Positions 36,492-45,700 of a stretch of 64,000 nucleotides of DNA are shown piece by piece. Source of the DNA: Algibacter amylolyticus (lineage in GTDB: Bacteria; Bacteroidota; Bacteroidia; Flavobacteriales; Flavobacteriaceae). Each line of letters opens with the position of its first letter. Positions within the stretch are counted from its first letter, which is position 1. Both the position numbers and the translations under genes were made by a program. The notes under the pieces were generated by a model that did no database searches, was not told the origin of the DNA, and saw only the letters and a program-made list of their open reading frames with translations. The stretch lies in the NCBI RefSeq assembly GCF_014202225.1, contig NZ_JACHGE010000003.1, positions 335,121-399,120 on the forward strand, in the 5' to 3' direction.

Positions 36492-36520
36492 AAAAAAAAC
36501 CACCTATCACAGATGGTTTT
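36492..36520 (-). terminator. Terminator of the 81-residue cold-shock gene
   Basis: On the minus strand AAAACCATC / GGTGGTTTT (nine pairs, one G-T), seven-base loop, then T8. Starts 23 bases after the stop at 36543. Confidence 0.85.
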
Positions 36521-36542
36521 GAAAGTTTTGGTAAGCTATATT

Positions 36543-36788
36543 TTATTTTATAACGCGCACATTGGTGGCTATTGGACCTTTAGGACTTTTCTCGATAGTG
36601 AAAGTTACTTTATTTTTTTCTCTAATCTTGTCTATAAGGTTTTTGGTATGCACAAAGATTTCGTCGCCAGAATCTTTTACGGTTATAAAGCCGTATCCTT
36701 TTTTATAATTGAAAAACTTAACCGTGCCTTCTTTTAAACTCGCTTCCTTTTTACTGCTAAATAACCTGCTTATTAAATCTTTAATCAA
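36543..36788 (-). CDS. Cold-shock-domain protein (81 residues)
   Basis: The cold-shock domain covers residues 18-81: LKEGTVKFFNYKKGYGFITV with RNP1-like KGYGFI (30-35), RNP2-like IFVHTKN (44-50), then VTFTIEKSPKGPIATNVRVI. It lacks the classical longer loop but keeps the nucleic acid-binding aromatics. A 17-residue basic N-terminal extension (SRLFSSKKEAS) precedes it. The start is a TTG at 36788, since no ATG is available. A TATTTTTG -7 box is at 36846-36853 (minus). RNA chaperone role by family. Confidence 0.88.
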   Translation of the reverse strand: MIKDLISRLFSSKKEASLKEGTVKFFNYKKGYGFITVKDSGDEIFVHTKNLIDKIREKNKVTFTIEKSPKGPIATNVRVIK

Positions 36789-36936
36789 CTTTTCTAATTT
36801 TTATTCGACTTACAATAGTCTACTTATTTTTAATTTACTAAGTCGCAAAAATAGGATAAAAAAAAGGGTTTAGAAAAAATACAGTGAATAATAGCTGTTA
36901 GTTTTTTAAATTAGAGGTAAAAGGTGTCTATATTCT

Positions 36937-36944
36937 TATATTTG
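36937..36944 (+). promoter_or_regulatory. -7 box of the Crp-like regulator gene
   Basis: TATATTTG, 25 bases before the TTG start at 36970; -33 element not recognised. It supports the TTG start. Confidence 0.5.
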
Positions 36945-36969
36945 TATACCAAATAAAGTAGATTTAAAC

Positions 36970-37539
36970 TTGGAACAGATAAAAAAATATTTAGATCAAA
37001 TTGCCACGATATCTCAAGCAGACTGGGATTTTTTTATGTCTAAATTAAAGCGTCGTGTTATCCTTAAAAAAAGCGTGTTTTTAAAACTTAACGAGGTTGA
37101 AAATCATATATCCTTTATAGAATCTGGTGTGGTACGTTTATTTATACCAAAGGAAAACCCCGAAAAAGAAATTACGTTTGGTTTTAGTTTTAAAGACCAG
37201 TTTGTAAGCGCTTACGATTCTTTTTTAACGCAAACTCCATCTGCATACCAACTACAAGCCCTTACCGAAACCACAATTGTAAGTATAACGTATAGCGATT
37301 TACAGGATGTTTATAAAACCACACAAATTGGTAATTTAATTGGCCGATTAACTGCCGAACGCCTGTTTTTACTAAAATCTAAACGCGAGCAGAACCTGTT
37401 AAACCTTACTGCCGAGGAGCGTTACATGAAGCTTTTTAAGGAGCGTCCAGAACTTTTAAAAGTAATACCTTTAAAATATATAAGCTCTTATATTGGGGTT
37501 ACCGCACAGGCTTTAAGCCGAATTAGAAAACGATTATAA
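36970..37539 (+). CDS. Crp/Fnr-family transcriptional regulator
   Basis: 189 residues starting at TTG 36970 (EQIKKYLDQIATISQADWDF); no in-frame ATG precedes residue 23. An N-terminal cyclic nucleotide-binding-type beta-roll (LKKSVFLKLNEVENHISFIESGVVR, ITFGFSFKDQFVSAYDSFLT) and a C-terminal winged helix with YISSYIGVTAQALSRIRKRL. Ligand unknown; the cysteines that would make an Fe-S Fnr are absent. Bacteroidota carry many such short regulators. The desaturase gene follows 67 bases later with its own promoter. Confidence 0.9.
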   Translation: MEQIKKYLDQIATISQADWDFFMSKLKRRVILKKSVFLKLNEVENHISFIESGVVRLFIPKENPEKEITFGFSFKDQFVSAYDSFLTQTPSAYQLQALTETTIVSITYSDLQDVYKTTQIGNLIGRLTAERLFLLKSKREQNLLNLTAEERYMKLFKERPELLKVIPLKYISSYIGVTAQALSRIRKRL

Positions 37540-37563
37540 CATGCATTTATTGATTTAGGTTCA

Positions 37564-37594
37564 TTGTTTAAAAGACCACACGCTAGTATCTTTG
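37564..37594 (+). promoter_or_regulatory. Promoter of the desaturase gene
   Basis: TTG (37564-37566), 20 bases, TATCTTTG (37587-37594): a full match to the Bacteroidota consensus, 12 bases before the ATG. Confidence 0.7.
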
Positions 37595-37606
37595 TAAAAA
37601 AAAGTT

Positions 37607-38347
37607 ATGTTAGTAGTCCTTTTTGTAATAGTACTTTGGTATGGCGGCCTATTTTTTCAGTCGTTCTTTTTGCATCGTTATGCAGCACACCAAGTATTTA
37701 CCATGAGTAAAACCATGGAGCGTATCACTTTTGTATTAACCTGGATTTTTCAAGGTTCTAGCTACCTAAGCGCCTATGGATACGGTATTATGCACCGTAT
37801 GCACCATGCCTATACAGATACCGATCAGGATCCACATTCGCCATCCCACGATCCTAATTTATTTGCTATGATGTGGCGTACAAAAACCATTTATCAAGAC
37901 ATAAATAAGGAGCGTATTGCTATAGACCAACGTTTTACCAAAAACGTACCACAATGGAAATCTTTCGATGCCTTTGCAAGTTCACGTTTTTCAAGATTAC
38001 TGTGGATTGGGCTTTACATACTCTTTTTCGCCCTATTTGTAACCGCTTGGTGGCAATGGCTTTTACTACCTATTGCTTTTTTAATGGCACCAATACATGG
38101 CGTTATTATAAATTGGTTTGGGCATATTTACGGGTATGTAAATTTTAAAATGAAAAACACGAGTAAAAATCTATTCCGTTTCGATTTTTTAATGATGGGC
38201 GAAGGTTACCATAACAACCACCATAAACACGCCAACAGAGCAAATTTTGGAGTAAAATGGTACGAAATAGACATAACCTATCTTATTATTAGATTGCTAG
38301 ATGCCGTTGGTTTAATACACCTTAAACCCATTCCTGTAAAAAATTAA
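37607..38347 (+). CDS. Acyl-CoA/acyl-lipid fatty acid desaturase
   Basis: 246 residues, four membrane helices. The three histidine boxes that bind the di-iron centre are present: HRYAAH (H23, H28), HRMHH (H63, H66, H67) and HNNHH (H202, H205, H206), plus the H164 and H173 that complete the set. This is the delta-9-type class of membrane desaturases. It would introduce a double bond into membrane acyl chains, which fits with adjacent cold-shock genes. A Crp-like regulator precedes it on the same strand. Confidence 0.92.
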   Translation: MLVVLFVIVLWYGGLFFQSFFLHRYAAHQVFTMSKTMERITFVLTWIFQGSSYLSAYGYGIMHRMHHAYTDTDQDPHSPSHDPNLFAMMWRTKTIYQDINKERIAIDQRFTKNVPQWKSFDAFASSRFSRLLWIGLYILFFALFVTAWWQWLLLPIAFLMAPIHGVIINWFGHIYGYVNFKMKNTSKNLFRFDFLMMGEGYHNNHHKHANRANFGVKWYEIDITYLIIRLLDAVGLIHLKPIPVKN

Positions 38348-38360
38348 ACATTTGGGCGTT

Positions 38361-38444
38361 ACCCTAAAAAGGGTCAGGCTTTACAGTACAAGTCCTCGCT
38401 CCTCCTACGTCGGGCTGTGGGCTTTTCCTTGCAATCCTTAACGC
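38361..38444 (-). repeat. GC-rich dispersed intergenic repeat, copy B
   Basis: On the minus strand, GCGTTAAGGATTGCAAGG onward with CCACAGCCCGACGTAGGAGG matches copy A (36313-36373). It begins three bases after the DUF4251 stop codon and ends in a small hairpin ACCCT-AAAA-AGGGT (38361-38374). Confidence 0.75.
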
Positions 38445-38446
38445 AC

Positions 38447-39001
38447 TTACTTGCTATCTTTGGGGTCTGCAATAGCTTCTAGCGTGCCCGAATAAGAAAT
38501 TGAATTTCTAGAGTTGCCCGATATTAGTATTTCTGCTTTTAAACTAGGGAATACAACTATTTGCGTTTTAAAATTTTCACCTTTACTTTTTGCATCAAAC
38601 GTTATGCTATACGTGTTGTTTTTACCTTCAGTAACATTATAGTCTTTCATTAAGCCTACTAACTCGATCGAGCTATCGCCACCACCATAGTCTACACCCA
38701 TTTGGCGCTCACCAAAATAAGGTAAATGCGACGAAATACTATCGCCTTTAATAGTCAAGAAATTATAATTACCAATTAAACTAATTACACCACCTGCATT
38801 ATCTGGTCGCATAATACCTGAATTTAAAACCTGTTGCATGGCGTTGGTAATTAAAGGGTATGCCCTATCCGATTCTATTGTAAAGTTTTTACTAGCTATT
38901 AAATTATCAAAATTTTGAATATCAGCTTCCGAAAATTTAGCTGTTTTACAAGACAAAACTATTGCAAATAGTAATATTAGATATAGAAAATTTGTTTTCA
39001 T
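38447..39001 (-). CDS. DUF4251 lipoprotein
   Basis: The ATG at 39001 gives 184 residues; an in-frame start at 39025 adds eight residues ahead of a perfect lipoprotein signal and is rejected. MKTNFLYLILLFAIVLSC with lipobox Cys18. The mature part shows the DUF4251 layout: SKNFTIESDRAYP, NYNFLTIKGDSISSHLPYFGE, GGGDSSIELVGLMKDYNV and a C-terminal beta region ending YSGTLEAI. Function unknown, periplasmic or outer-membrane location. Confidence 0.85.
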   Translation of the reverse strand: MKTNFLYLILLFAIVLSCKTAKFSEADIQNFDNLIASKNFTIESDRAYPLITNAMQQVLNSGIMRPDNAGGVISLIGNYNFLTIKGDSISSHLPYFGERQMGVDYGGGDSSIELVGLMKDYNVTEGKNNTYSITFDAKSKGENFKTQIVVFPSLKAEILISGNSRNSISYSGTLEAIADPKDSK

Positions 39002-39061
39002 TTGGAGTGTAATAAAGATACACACTAAAATTACAACAAATAAAATGAAACCAATTTTTAA

Positions 39062-40108
39062 TTAATTTAGAATGGCATTTATGGCCGCTATCCAATCTTC
39101 CATACCCGTTTCATTAGTATGCAAAGCAACACTACCATTCCCGTAAGGTGCATAAATATTAGGGTTTGTAACCGAAAAGAAACCTACGCAAGGTGTTAGC
39201 GACGCGCTGGCCAAATGCATAACGCCATTATCGGCTGCTATAAAAATACTTGTATTATGGATAATAGCACCCATTTCTCTCAAATCTTTACTATAAAAGT
39301 GAGGTGCTTTAAAATTAATTTTAGAAATATTTTCGATAGGAAGCATTTCGATAATATTGTAATCTGGATACTCTTGTTTTAATCGTCTATAAAAGGTTTC
39401 CCACCAATCTTCCGAATAGCACTTGTCTCCCGTAGCATTAGTGTAAATACAAATGGTTTTTTTATCGTTTTTAATAATATCTTTTAAAATAGCATTACCG
39501 TTTTCTATTTCGGCATCATCAAGTTTAATGTTTAAAACAGGCATATCGGTATTTGCTTTATCCAAGCCTATTTTTGCTAAGTAATGCCTTAAATTGTAAA
39601 TAGGATATTTCGAAATATGCTCGTGATCTGGATAGGTGGTTTTTATACTATCGTCAATATCGCCAAACACCTTAACTCTTGCCTTAGCCATTTGCGTTAG
39701 TAACCTTCCTGAAGATGAGTTTTTATCGGCGTTAATAACCAAATCGTATGTTTTCTTTTTAATAGAAATCCAACTTTTAGCGTATTGAAATAAGTTATTA
39801 AAAGGCTTCTTAGGTAGTTTTATAATCTTATTTATTTGGCTGTATTTTTCAAAAACAGGGTGCGCTACACCGCCTTTTACAAATAAATCTATTTCGCAGC
39901 CATCAAACGTATTTATAACCTCTTGCACAAGTGGTGTTAATAGTAATTGATTTCCTAAACGATGGTTAGGCCTTATTATTAAAACGGTTTTAATTTCAGA
40001 ACTATTAATTTCACCCTTTTTAGGTTCGGTGTATGCGCTACCAATATTTTTGGTAATGCTGCGCATAATTTTTCTTCTGTAATTGTTAACTCGGGTTTTA
40101 AAACTCAT
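39062..40108 (-). CDS. Glycosyltransferase family 9 (heptosyltransferase-like)
   Basis: 348 residues. GT-B fold signatures: TVLIIRPNHRLGNQLLLTPLV near residue 40, ICIYTNATGDKCYSEDWWE (start of the second Rossmann domain), and IFIAADNGVMHLASASLTPCVGFFS with the donor-binding Asp. GT9 enzymes add ADP-heptose or related sugars to lipopolysaccharide core. An N-terminal basic stretch (RVNNYRRKIMRSI) could attach it to the membrane. It follows two EamA permeases on the same strand (59-base gap). Confidence 0.88.
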   Translation of the reverse strand: MSFKTRVNNYRRKIMRSITKNIGSAYTEPKKGEINSSEIKTVLIIRPNHRLGNQLLLTPLVQEVINTFDGCEIDLFVKGGVAHPVFEKYSQINKIIKLPKKPFNNLFQYAKSWISIKKKTYDLVINADKNSSSGRLLTQMAKARVKVFGDIDDSIKTTYPDHEHISKYPIYNLRHYLAKIGLDKANTDMPVLNIKLDDAEIENGNAILKDIIKNDKKTICIYTNATGDKCYSEDWWETFYRRLKQEYPDYNIIEMLPIENISKINFKAPHFYSKDLREMGAIIHNTSIFIAADNGVMHLASASLTPCVGFFSVTNPNIYAPYGNGSVALHTNETGMEDWIAAINAILN

Positions 40109-40167
40109 GAAATAAAATGTTCAAAATAAATTGCAGTAAAATTACGAATTATAATTTCCTTGATAAT

Positions 40168-41019
40168 TTAATGCTTCGCTATTTTTTTGCCTTTATAAAT
40201 AATATTTAATACTAAACCAGCTATAATTAATGCGATACCTAATAAACTCCAAAACGTGTAAATTTCGCTAAAAAAGAATACGCCAAAAAGCAAAGTAAAA
40301 ATAACCTCTAAATATTTTAGTGGTGCTACTTGAGTGGTAGTTGCTGCTTGTAGTGCTTTGGTCATATTTACTTGCCCAAAATACCCAAAAACACCTAAAG
40401 CTAATAATAAAGCCCACTCCTTTCCTACCGGCTGCACCCAATTGTTAATGGATAACAAACCACCCACAATCGTGGAAATAACTAAAAAGTAATTAACCAC
40501 AACAACAGGATGATCGCCTTTACCTATTTTACTAATTATAATATAAACCAGACCAATAAAAATTGCCGAAATAAAAATTAGGGTTAAACCAAACCAATTC
40601 AATTCGGTATCGAATCCTTTTAAAATTATAACACCGGCAAATGCCATGGCAAAAAATAGCCATTGTAAGGCTTTTACTTTTTCTTTTAAAAGAAATACAG
40701 CAAAAATGGCGGCAAAAATTGGTCCCATATAGCGTAACGACACTGCGGTTCCTATAGGTAAGTATTTGGTAGACATAAAAAACAAGGTCATGGATACAAC
40801 ACCTACAAGGCCTCGTAAAACCAATAGTTTTCTATTGTTTCCTAAAATAGGAATTTTATTTTTTAAGAGAAAGCCAAATGTAAAAAACAAAGAGCCAATA
40901 GATCTGAAAAATACAATTTGGTAAGCACTAATGTGTGTTAAATATTTTACTGTTGCATTCATACAAGCAAAGGCCATAGTGCTTATAATCATGAATTTAA
41001 TAGCTTGCTTAACGTCCAA
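40168..41019 (-). CDS. EamA/DMT-superfamily permease
   Basis: 283 residues with ten membrane helices and two EamA repeats (PIFAAIFAVFLLKEKVKALQ marks the end of the first, APLKYLEVIFTLLFGVFFF the second). It begins with TTG at 41019, overlapping the stop of the upstream permease gene by 11 bases, which implies translational coupling; an ATG at 40995 is the alternative. Substrate unknown; the pair may form a heteromeric or simply duplicated transporter. Confidence 0.87.
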   Translation of the reverse strand: MDVKQAIKFMIISTMAFACMNATVKYLTHISAYQIVFFRSIGSLFFTFGFLLKNKIPILGNNRKLLVLRGLVGVVSMTLFFMSTKYLPIGTAVSLRYMGPIFAAIFAVFLLKEKVKALQWLFFAMAFAGVIILKGFDTELNWFGLTLIFISAIFIGLVYIIISKIGKGDHPVVVVNYFLVISTIVGGLLSINNWVQPVGKEWALLLALGVFGYFGQVNMTKALQAATTTQVAPLKYLEVIFTLLFGVFFFSEIYTFWSLLGIALIIAGLVLNIIYKGKKIAKH

Positions 41020-41923
41020 TACTTCTTAATTTAAAAAGGCGTTTCGTATTTATAAAATAAACACCAGTTAATAAAACTCCGGCTGCAATAATGGATTGTA
41101 AAGTTATTTGCTCGTCTAAAATCCACCAGCCTAAAACTAAGGCAATAATAGGATTCACATAAGTTGACGTTGCTACTTTTTCGGGAGATACTTCTTTTAA
41201 AAGATAATTGAAAGCTGTAAATGCAACAATACTTCCAAATAGAATAAGACCACCCATAGCCCATTGCACATCATTCTGCCAAACATTTGGCAACGACCAA
41301 GGTTCGTTTAAACATAAACTTACAATGCACAGCATAATACCACCAGTAAGCATTTGATATCCTGTATTTACAAAATGATTTTTTGGTAAATCAGCATTTC
41401 CAACAAAAATACTTGCATAGGCCCAACAGAGCATACATAAGAATATTAGAATCATGCCAAATATTTGCCCTTCCTTATTTATTATTTGATTTTGGCTAAC
41501 TAATAAAAAGATACCTATAAAACCTAAAACAACACCAATGTAAGACATGGTTTTAATCTTTTTCCCGAGAAAAATCCGCATCATAATAAGGACAACCAAA
41601 GGCTGTGAAGAAATCTCTAAAGCAGCAAAACCACTATCTATATATTTTAAAGCCACAACCGCTAACCCGTTTCCTAGGGTTAAAAACAATAAACCTGCAA
41701 TACAAGTGTTTATGAATTGCTTTTTGGTAATAGTTAAACTAATACCTAAGCTTTTTGCAATAATAAAAATGATAATACTTGCAACAAGAAACCTAACGGC
41801 TGCAAGAAAAAATGGAGGTAATTGTGAGACTGCTATTTTATTAAGCATATAGGTAGATCCCCAAATAACATATATAGCAAAAAAGGCTAAAATTATAAGA
41901 ACCGTTTTACGCGATGCACTCAT
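41009..41923 (-). CDS. EamA/DMT-superfamily permease (RhaT-like group)
   Basis: 304 residues, ten membrane helices. The N-terminus IYVIWGSTYMLNKIAVSQLPPFFLAAVRFLVAS is the usual EamA opening (first 20 residues are decisive), and SYIGVVLGFIGIFLLVS, LLKEVSPEKVATSTYVNPIIALVLGWWILDE close the two repeats. Probably exports a metabolite. It follows the 150-residue cold-shock protein gene by 54 bases and overlaps the next permease gene. Confidence 0.88.
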   Translation of the reverse strand: MSASRKTVLIILAFFAIYVIWGSTYMLNKIAVSQLPPFFLAAVRFLVASIIIFIIAKSLGISLTITKKQFINTCIAGLLFLTLGNGLAVVALKYIDSGFAALEISSQPLVVLIMMRIFLGKKIKTMSYIGVVLGFIGIFLLVSQNQIINKEGQIFGMILIFLCMLCWAYASIFVGNADLPKNHFVNTGYQMLTGGIMLCIVSLCLNEPWSLPNVWQNDVQWAMGGLILFGSIVAFTAFNYLLKEVSPEKVATSTYVNPIIALVLGWWILDEQITLQSIIAAGVLLTGVYFINTKRLFKLRSIGR

Positions 41924-41977
41924 ATTTTAGCCTTTTGTATAATGTATATTCCTAGCATTACACTAGAAAAAAAATTC

Positions 41978-42430
41978 TTAAATCTTTTTAACTCTAACGG
42001 CGTTCATTCCTTTTTGCCCACGTTCTAACTCGTAAGTTACCTTGTCGTTTTCCTCGATATCCTCGAGTAAACCACTAACATGCACAAAATATTTTTCTTG
42101 GTTTATACTATCTAAAATAAAACCAAAACCTTTAGAATGATCAAAGAAAGATACTTTCCCTTCTTTGTTTGCTGGCTCTTCTTCTTCTCTATCTTCTTTC
42201 TTAGGGATACCTAATTCAATACTTTCTGCTTCAACCTTTTCGCGCATTGCTGGGTCTGGCGGCGTATCTGTTAAATTTCCATTAAAATCTACATAAGCAA
42301 ATTGAATTCCTTGTGGGTTTTCTTTAGCTTCAGCTTTTCTAGCGTCTTTCTTTTTTTGCTTTTCTTCTCTCTTCTTTAAGCGCTTTTTTTCTTTTTCAAT
42401 TTTGTTAAATGTTACTTGCGATTTTGCCAT
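41978..42430 (-). CDS. Cold-shock-domain protein with charged N-terminal region (150 residues)
   Basis: Residues 1-55 are an extremely Lys/Glu-rich helix (FNKIEKEKKRLKKREEKQKK), residues 55-85 an acidic linker, and residues about 88-150 a cold-shock domain: GKVSFFDHSKGFGFIL with RNP1-like KGFGFI, then YFVHVSGLLEDIEENDKV and YELERGQKGMNAVRVKKI. Such extended cold-shock proteins are common in Bacteroidota. A TATCTTTG -7 box lies at 42471-42478 (minus). RNA binding expected. Confidence 0.9.
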   Translation of the reverse strand: MAKSQVTFNKIEKEKKRLKKREEKQKKKDARKAEAKENPQGIQFAYVDFNGNLTDTPPDPAMREKVEAESIELGIPKKEDREEEEPANKEGKVSFFDHSKGFGFILDSINQEKYFVHVSGLLEDIEENDKVTYELERGQKGMNAVRVKKI

Positions 42431-42725
42431 AGTTTAAATACTCCTACTGGGTTTTAATATTAATATAGAACAAAGATACGCCTTATTTTCATGATGTTAT
42501 AATATTCAGCCCATTATTAAGCTTTCACAATCGCAAATAACTTTATGACGTTAAAATAAGTCGTTAGGCGTTATAGTAAGCACTATTCCTTGGTTGAGAA
42601 ATTAAAGAAAAGCATTAAAATGTAAGGTATTACATAAGGCAACTATCTATGTAAATTAGGCTGTTATCAAATGTTTTCCTTTTTAATTATTAATTATGTT
42701 CTGCCAAATTGAAAATTAATTGTCA

Positions 42726-45700
42726 TTATCGTTTTAAAGTAAAATGTCCGTTAAATGCTCTATGTTTATCGCTAAATGTTTCTTTAAATTCTATGGTGAA
42801 CCAATAATCTGAAGTTGGCATGACTTGGCCTTTAGCCTTTCCATCCCACCCTATTCCGTAAGGATTTAATTGATTTAAAAGCTTTCCGTAACGATCATAG
42901 ATATAAATGTAGACATCGGTTTGAAATTCTCTTGAAATACCTTTAGGAAGCCATGTATCATTATAAGAGTCATCATTGGGTGTAAAGAATTTTGGAATAC
43001 TAATTACCGAAATTCTCTCGTGTACAACACCACAGCCGTTTTTATCTCTAACATAAACAGTATGCAGTCCACCTTCTAATCTAGTAAACGCATTACTTTC
43101 TTGATATGGGCCATTTTCGCTATCTAAAGCATACTCATAGTCGCCTTCCCCTGAAACATAAACCGTTAGACTATTAATGTCTAAAGCATCTTGAATATCG
43201 ATACTTTCTATTGTCGCAATATTGGAAGGTAAAACGGTTATAGCGCGGCTTTTTGAGCATCCATCTGTACTCGTAATATCGACATTATACACGCCTATTT
43301 CATTAATTTCTATAGTAGGCGTTTGCGCTCCCGTACTCCAATTGTAGATATAATTGCTAGGTGAATCGCCAATTATTCCGCTCTCTAAAGTCATAGTATC
43401 TGGATATGTATTTAAACAATAAATAACCGATTCATCGGCTTCAATATTTGGAAGATCGTTAACAATTAATAGAACCTCATCTATTCCAAAACAGCCATCT
43501 GAATTTTCTACCCGAGTATAAATAGTTTGCGAATATGGTTCTATGTTGGCATAAGTAGTGTTTAGCGGATTTTGTTGATTAAAAGCATCATTATAAGATT
43601 CGTAATACACCACTTGAGTATTTGAAGGCAATCCAAAAGTTACCTCGGTATCTGCTAGACTTAAATTAAAAGTATTAAAACCATCCTTGGAGTCTAATTC
43701 ATCACAAAGCTCTAGAATAGCTGGATTAGGATCAATAAAACTGCCATTTAGGGTAAACGTAGCAGAATCAAAACATCCTGTATCTTTATCTACAACTTTT
43801 ACATAAACCACTTGCGGATTTGTAGTGTTTGTAAATGGCGATGTTTGTTCTCTTACATCGTTGTCCAAATCATCTTGCGATAAGTAAAAATGCGTGGTTA
43901 CGTTGTTGTTGCTATTGGTTAAATCGTCATCGTAATCGTGTAAATTAAACTGCATAATTCCATCGGCAGCGTTGTAATAATCGCATTCTGTAATTATTGT
44001 TGGTACAACTTCTGGTAAAGGCAATTCTTTAACCTCAACATTAAACGTGTCGGTACAACCCTTACTATCTATAAGCGTTACACTGTAAGTTCCCGCCGTA
44101 TCTACTTCTATACTTTGAGTGGTTTCTGAAGTGCTCCATAGGTAATCATCGTAATCTGATCCAATATCTAAAACGACAGAAGTTCCGGCACAAAAAGTTG
44201 CTTCTGTAAGTGTTGGTGGTGTAATATTAATGGTTTTTATTCCGAAGGATGTAATATTATCACATTTATCTGGTGCTGAAACTCGAACATAAACTGTTTG
44301 AGCATCTGGAGTTGTGTTTTGATGCGCCGTTGGATTTGAAATCTCGTTCTGTTCTAGATTAGCATCACTTCTGGAGTTGTAATAGCGATACACTGCATTA
44401 GCTTCGGTAGATACTAAAGCTTCAAAACTTGTTAAGTCGAAAATGGTGTAGGTGTCTAAATCATCATCACAAACTTCAAGAACATCGGTAACCACATTTA
44501 CTTGAGCATCTTCTCTATGGCTGACTTCAACTGAAGCTATGTAGGCACATTCTAAGCTATTTTCTACTCTAACAAACACATTATGGTTGTTATTTGGAAT
44601 GGTATAGTTTCCAGAAATAGCGTCTGTTTGGGTTTCTGCATTGGTTAAAGAGGTATAATATTCGAAAGATAAACCTATAACGTTAGTAACTACCAAAGAA
44701 TTTAATTCTGTTAAGTTGAAGCTATAATCACCATCAAAATCTGTGTCGCAAATTTCGTAGGTATTATTGGTAACAACTTCAAAACTACTATTAAGGGTTA
44801 ATGTTGTAGAGTCAAAACATCCCGTATCGTTATCTACAACTTTTACATAAACCACTTGCGGATTTGTAGTGTTTGTAAATGGCGATGTTTGTTCTCTTAC
44901 ATCGTCATCCAAATCGTCCTGCGACAAGTAAAAATGCGTGGTTACGTTGTTGTTGCTATTGGTTAAATCGGCATCGTAATCGTGTAAATTAAACTGCATA
45001 ATGCCATCGGCAGCGTTGTAATAATCGCATTCTGCAATAGTTGTTGGTACAACTTCTGGCAAAGGCAATTCTTTAACCTCAACATTAAAGGTGTCGGTAC
45101 AACCGTTACTATCTACCAGAGTTATACTGTAGGTTCCAGCCGTATCTACCTCTATACTTTGAGTGGTTTCTGAAGTGCTCCATAGGTAATCGTCATAATC
45201 TGCACCAATATCTAAAACAACAGATGTTCCGGCACAAAAAGTAGCTTCTTTAAGTGTTGGTGGTGCAATGTGAATGGTTTTTATTCCGAAGGATGTAATA
45301 TTATCGCATTTATCTGGTGCTGAAACTCGAACATAAACTGTTTGAGCATTTGGATTAATATTTTCGTGAACCGTAGGATTTAATATTTCGTTTTGCTCTA
45401 AATTAGCATCGGTTTGATTGTTATAATATCTAAACGTCGTTCCAGTTTCCGTAGTAAACAAGGTCGTAAAATCTGTTAAATCGAAAAACGCATAATTATT
45501 TAAATCATTATCACATACTTCCATGATTTCGGTAACAACTTCAACAGAAACAGACGTTTTAATACTTATAGTTACCGTGGTTATAGATTTACAACCAAAC
45601 TGATTTTTTACGTGAATGTAAATGATATGATTATTACTAGGAATAGCATAATTAGAAATATTAGTAATCCCATCATCTTCCGCTTCGGCAACCGCCATAC

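Larger units (their letters stand above)
36069..36542. other. Intergenic region with GC-rich dispersed repeat
   Basis: 474 bases. From the hsp20 side: palindrome 36095-36110, an AT-rich stretch, then a GC-rich block 36296-36472 that carries the dispersed repeat (copy A), and the terminator of the cold-shock gene (36492-36520). A 67-codon frame on the minus strand through the block is not a credible gene. Confidence 0.75.
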
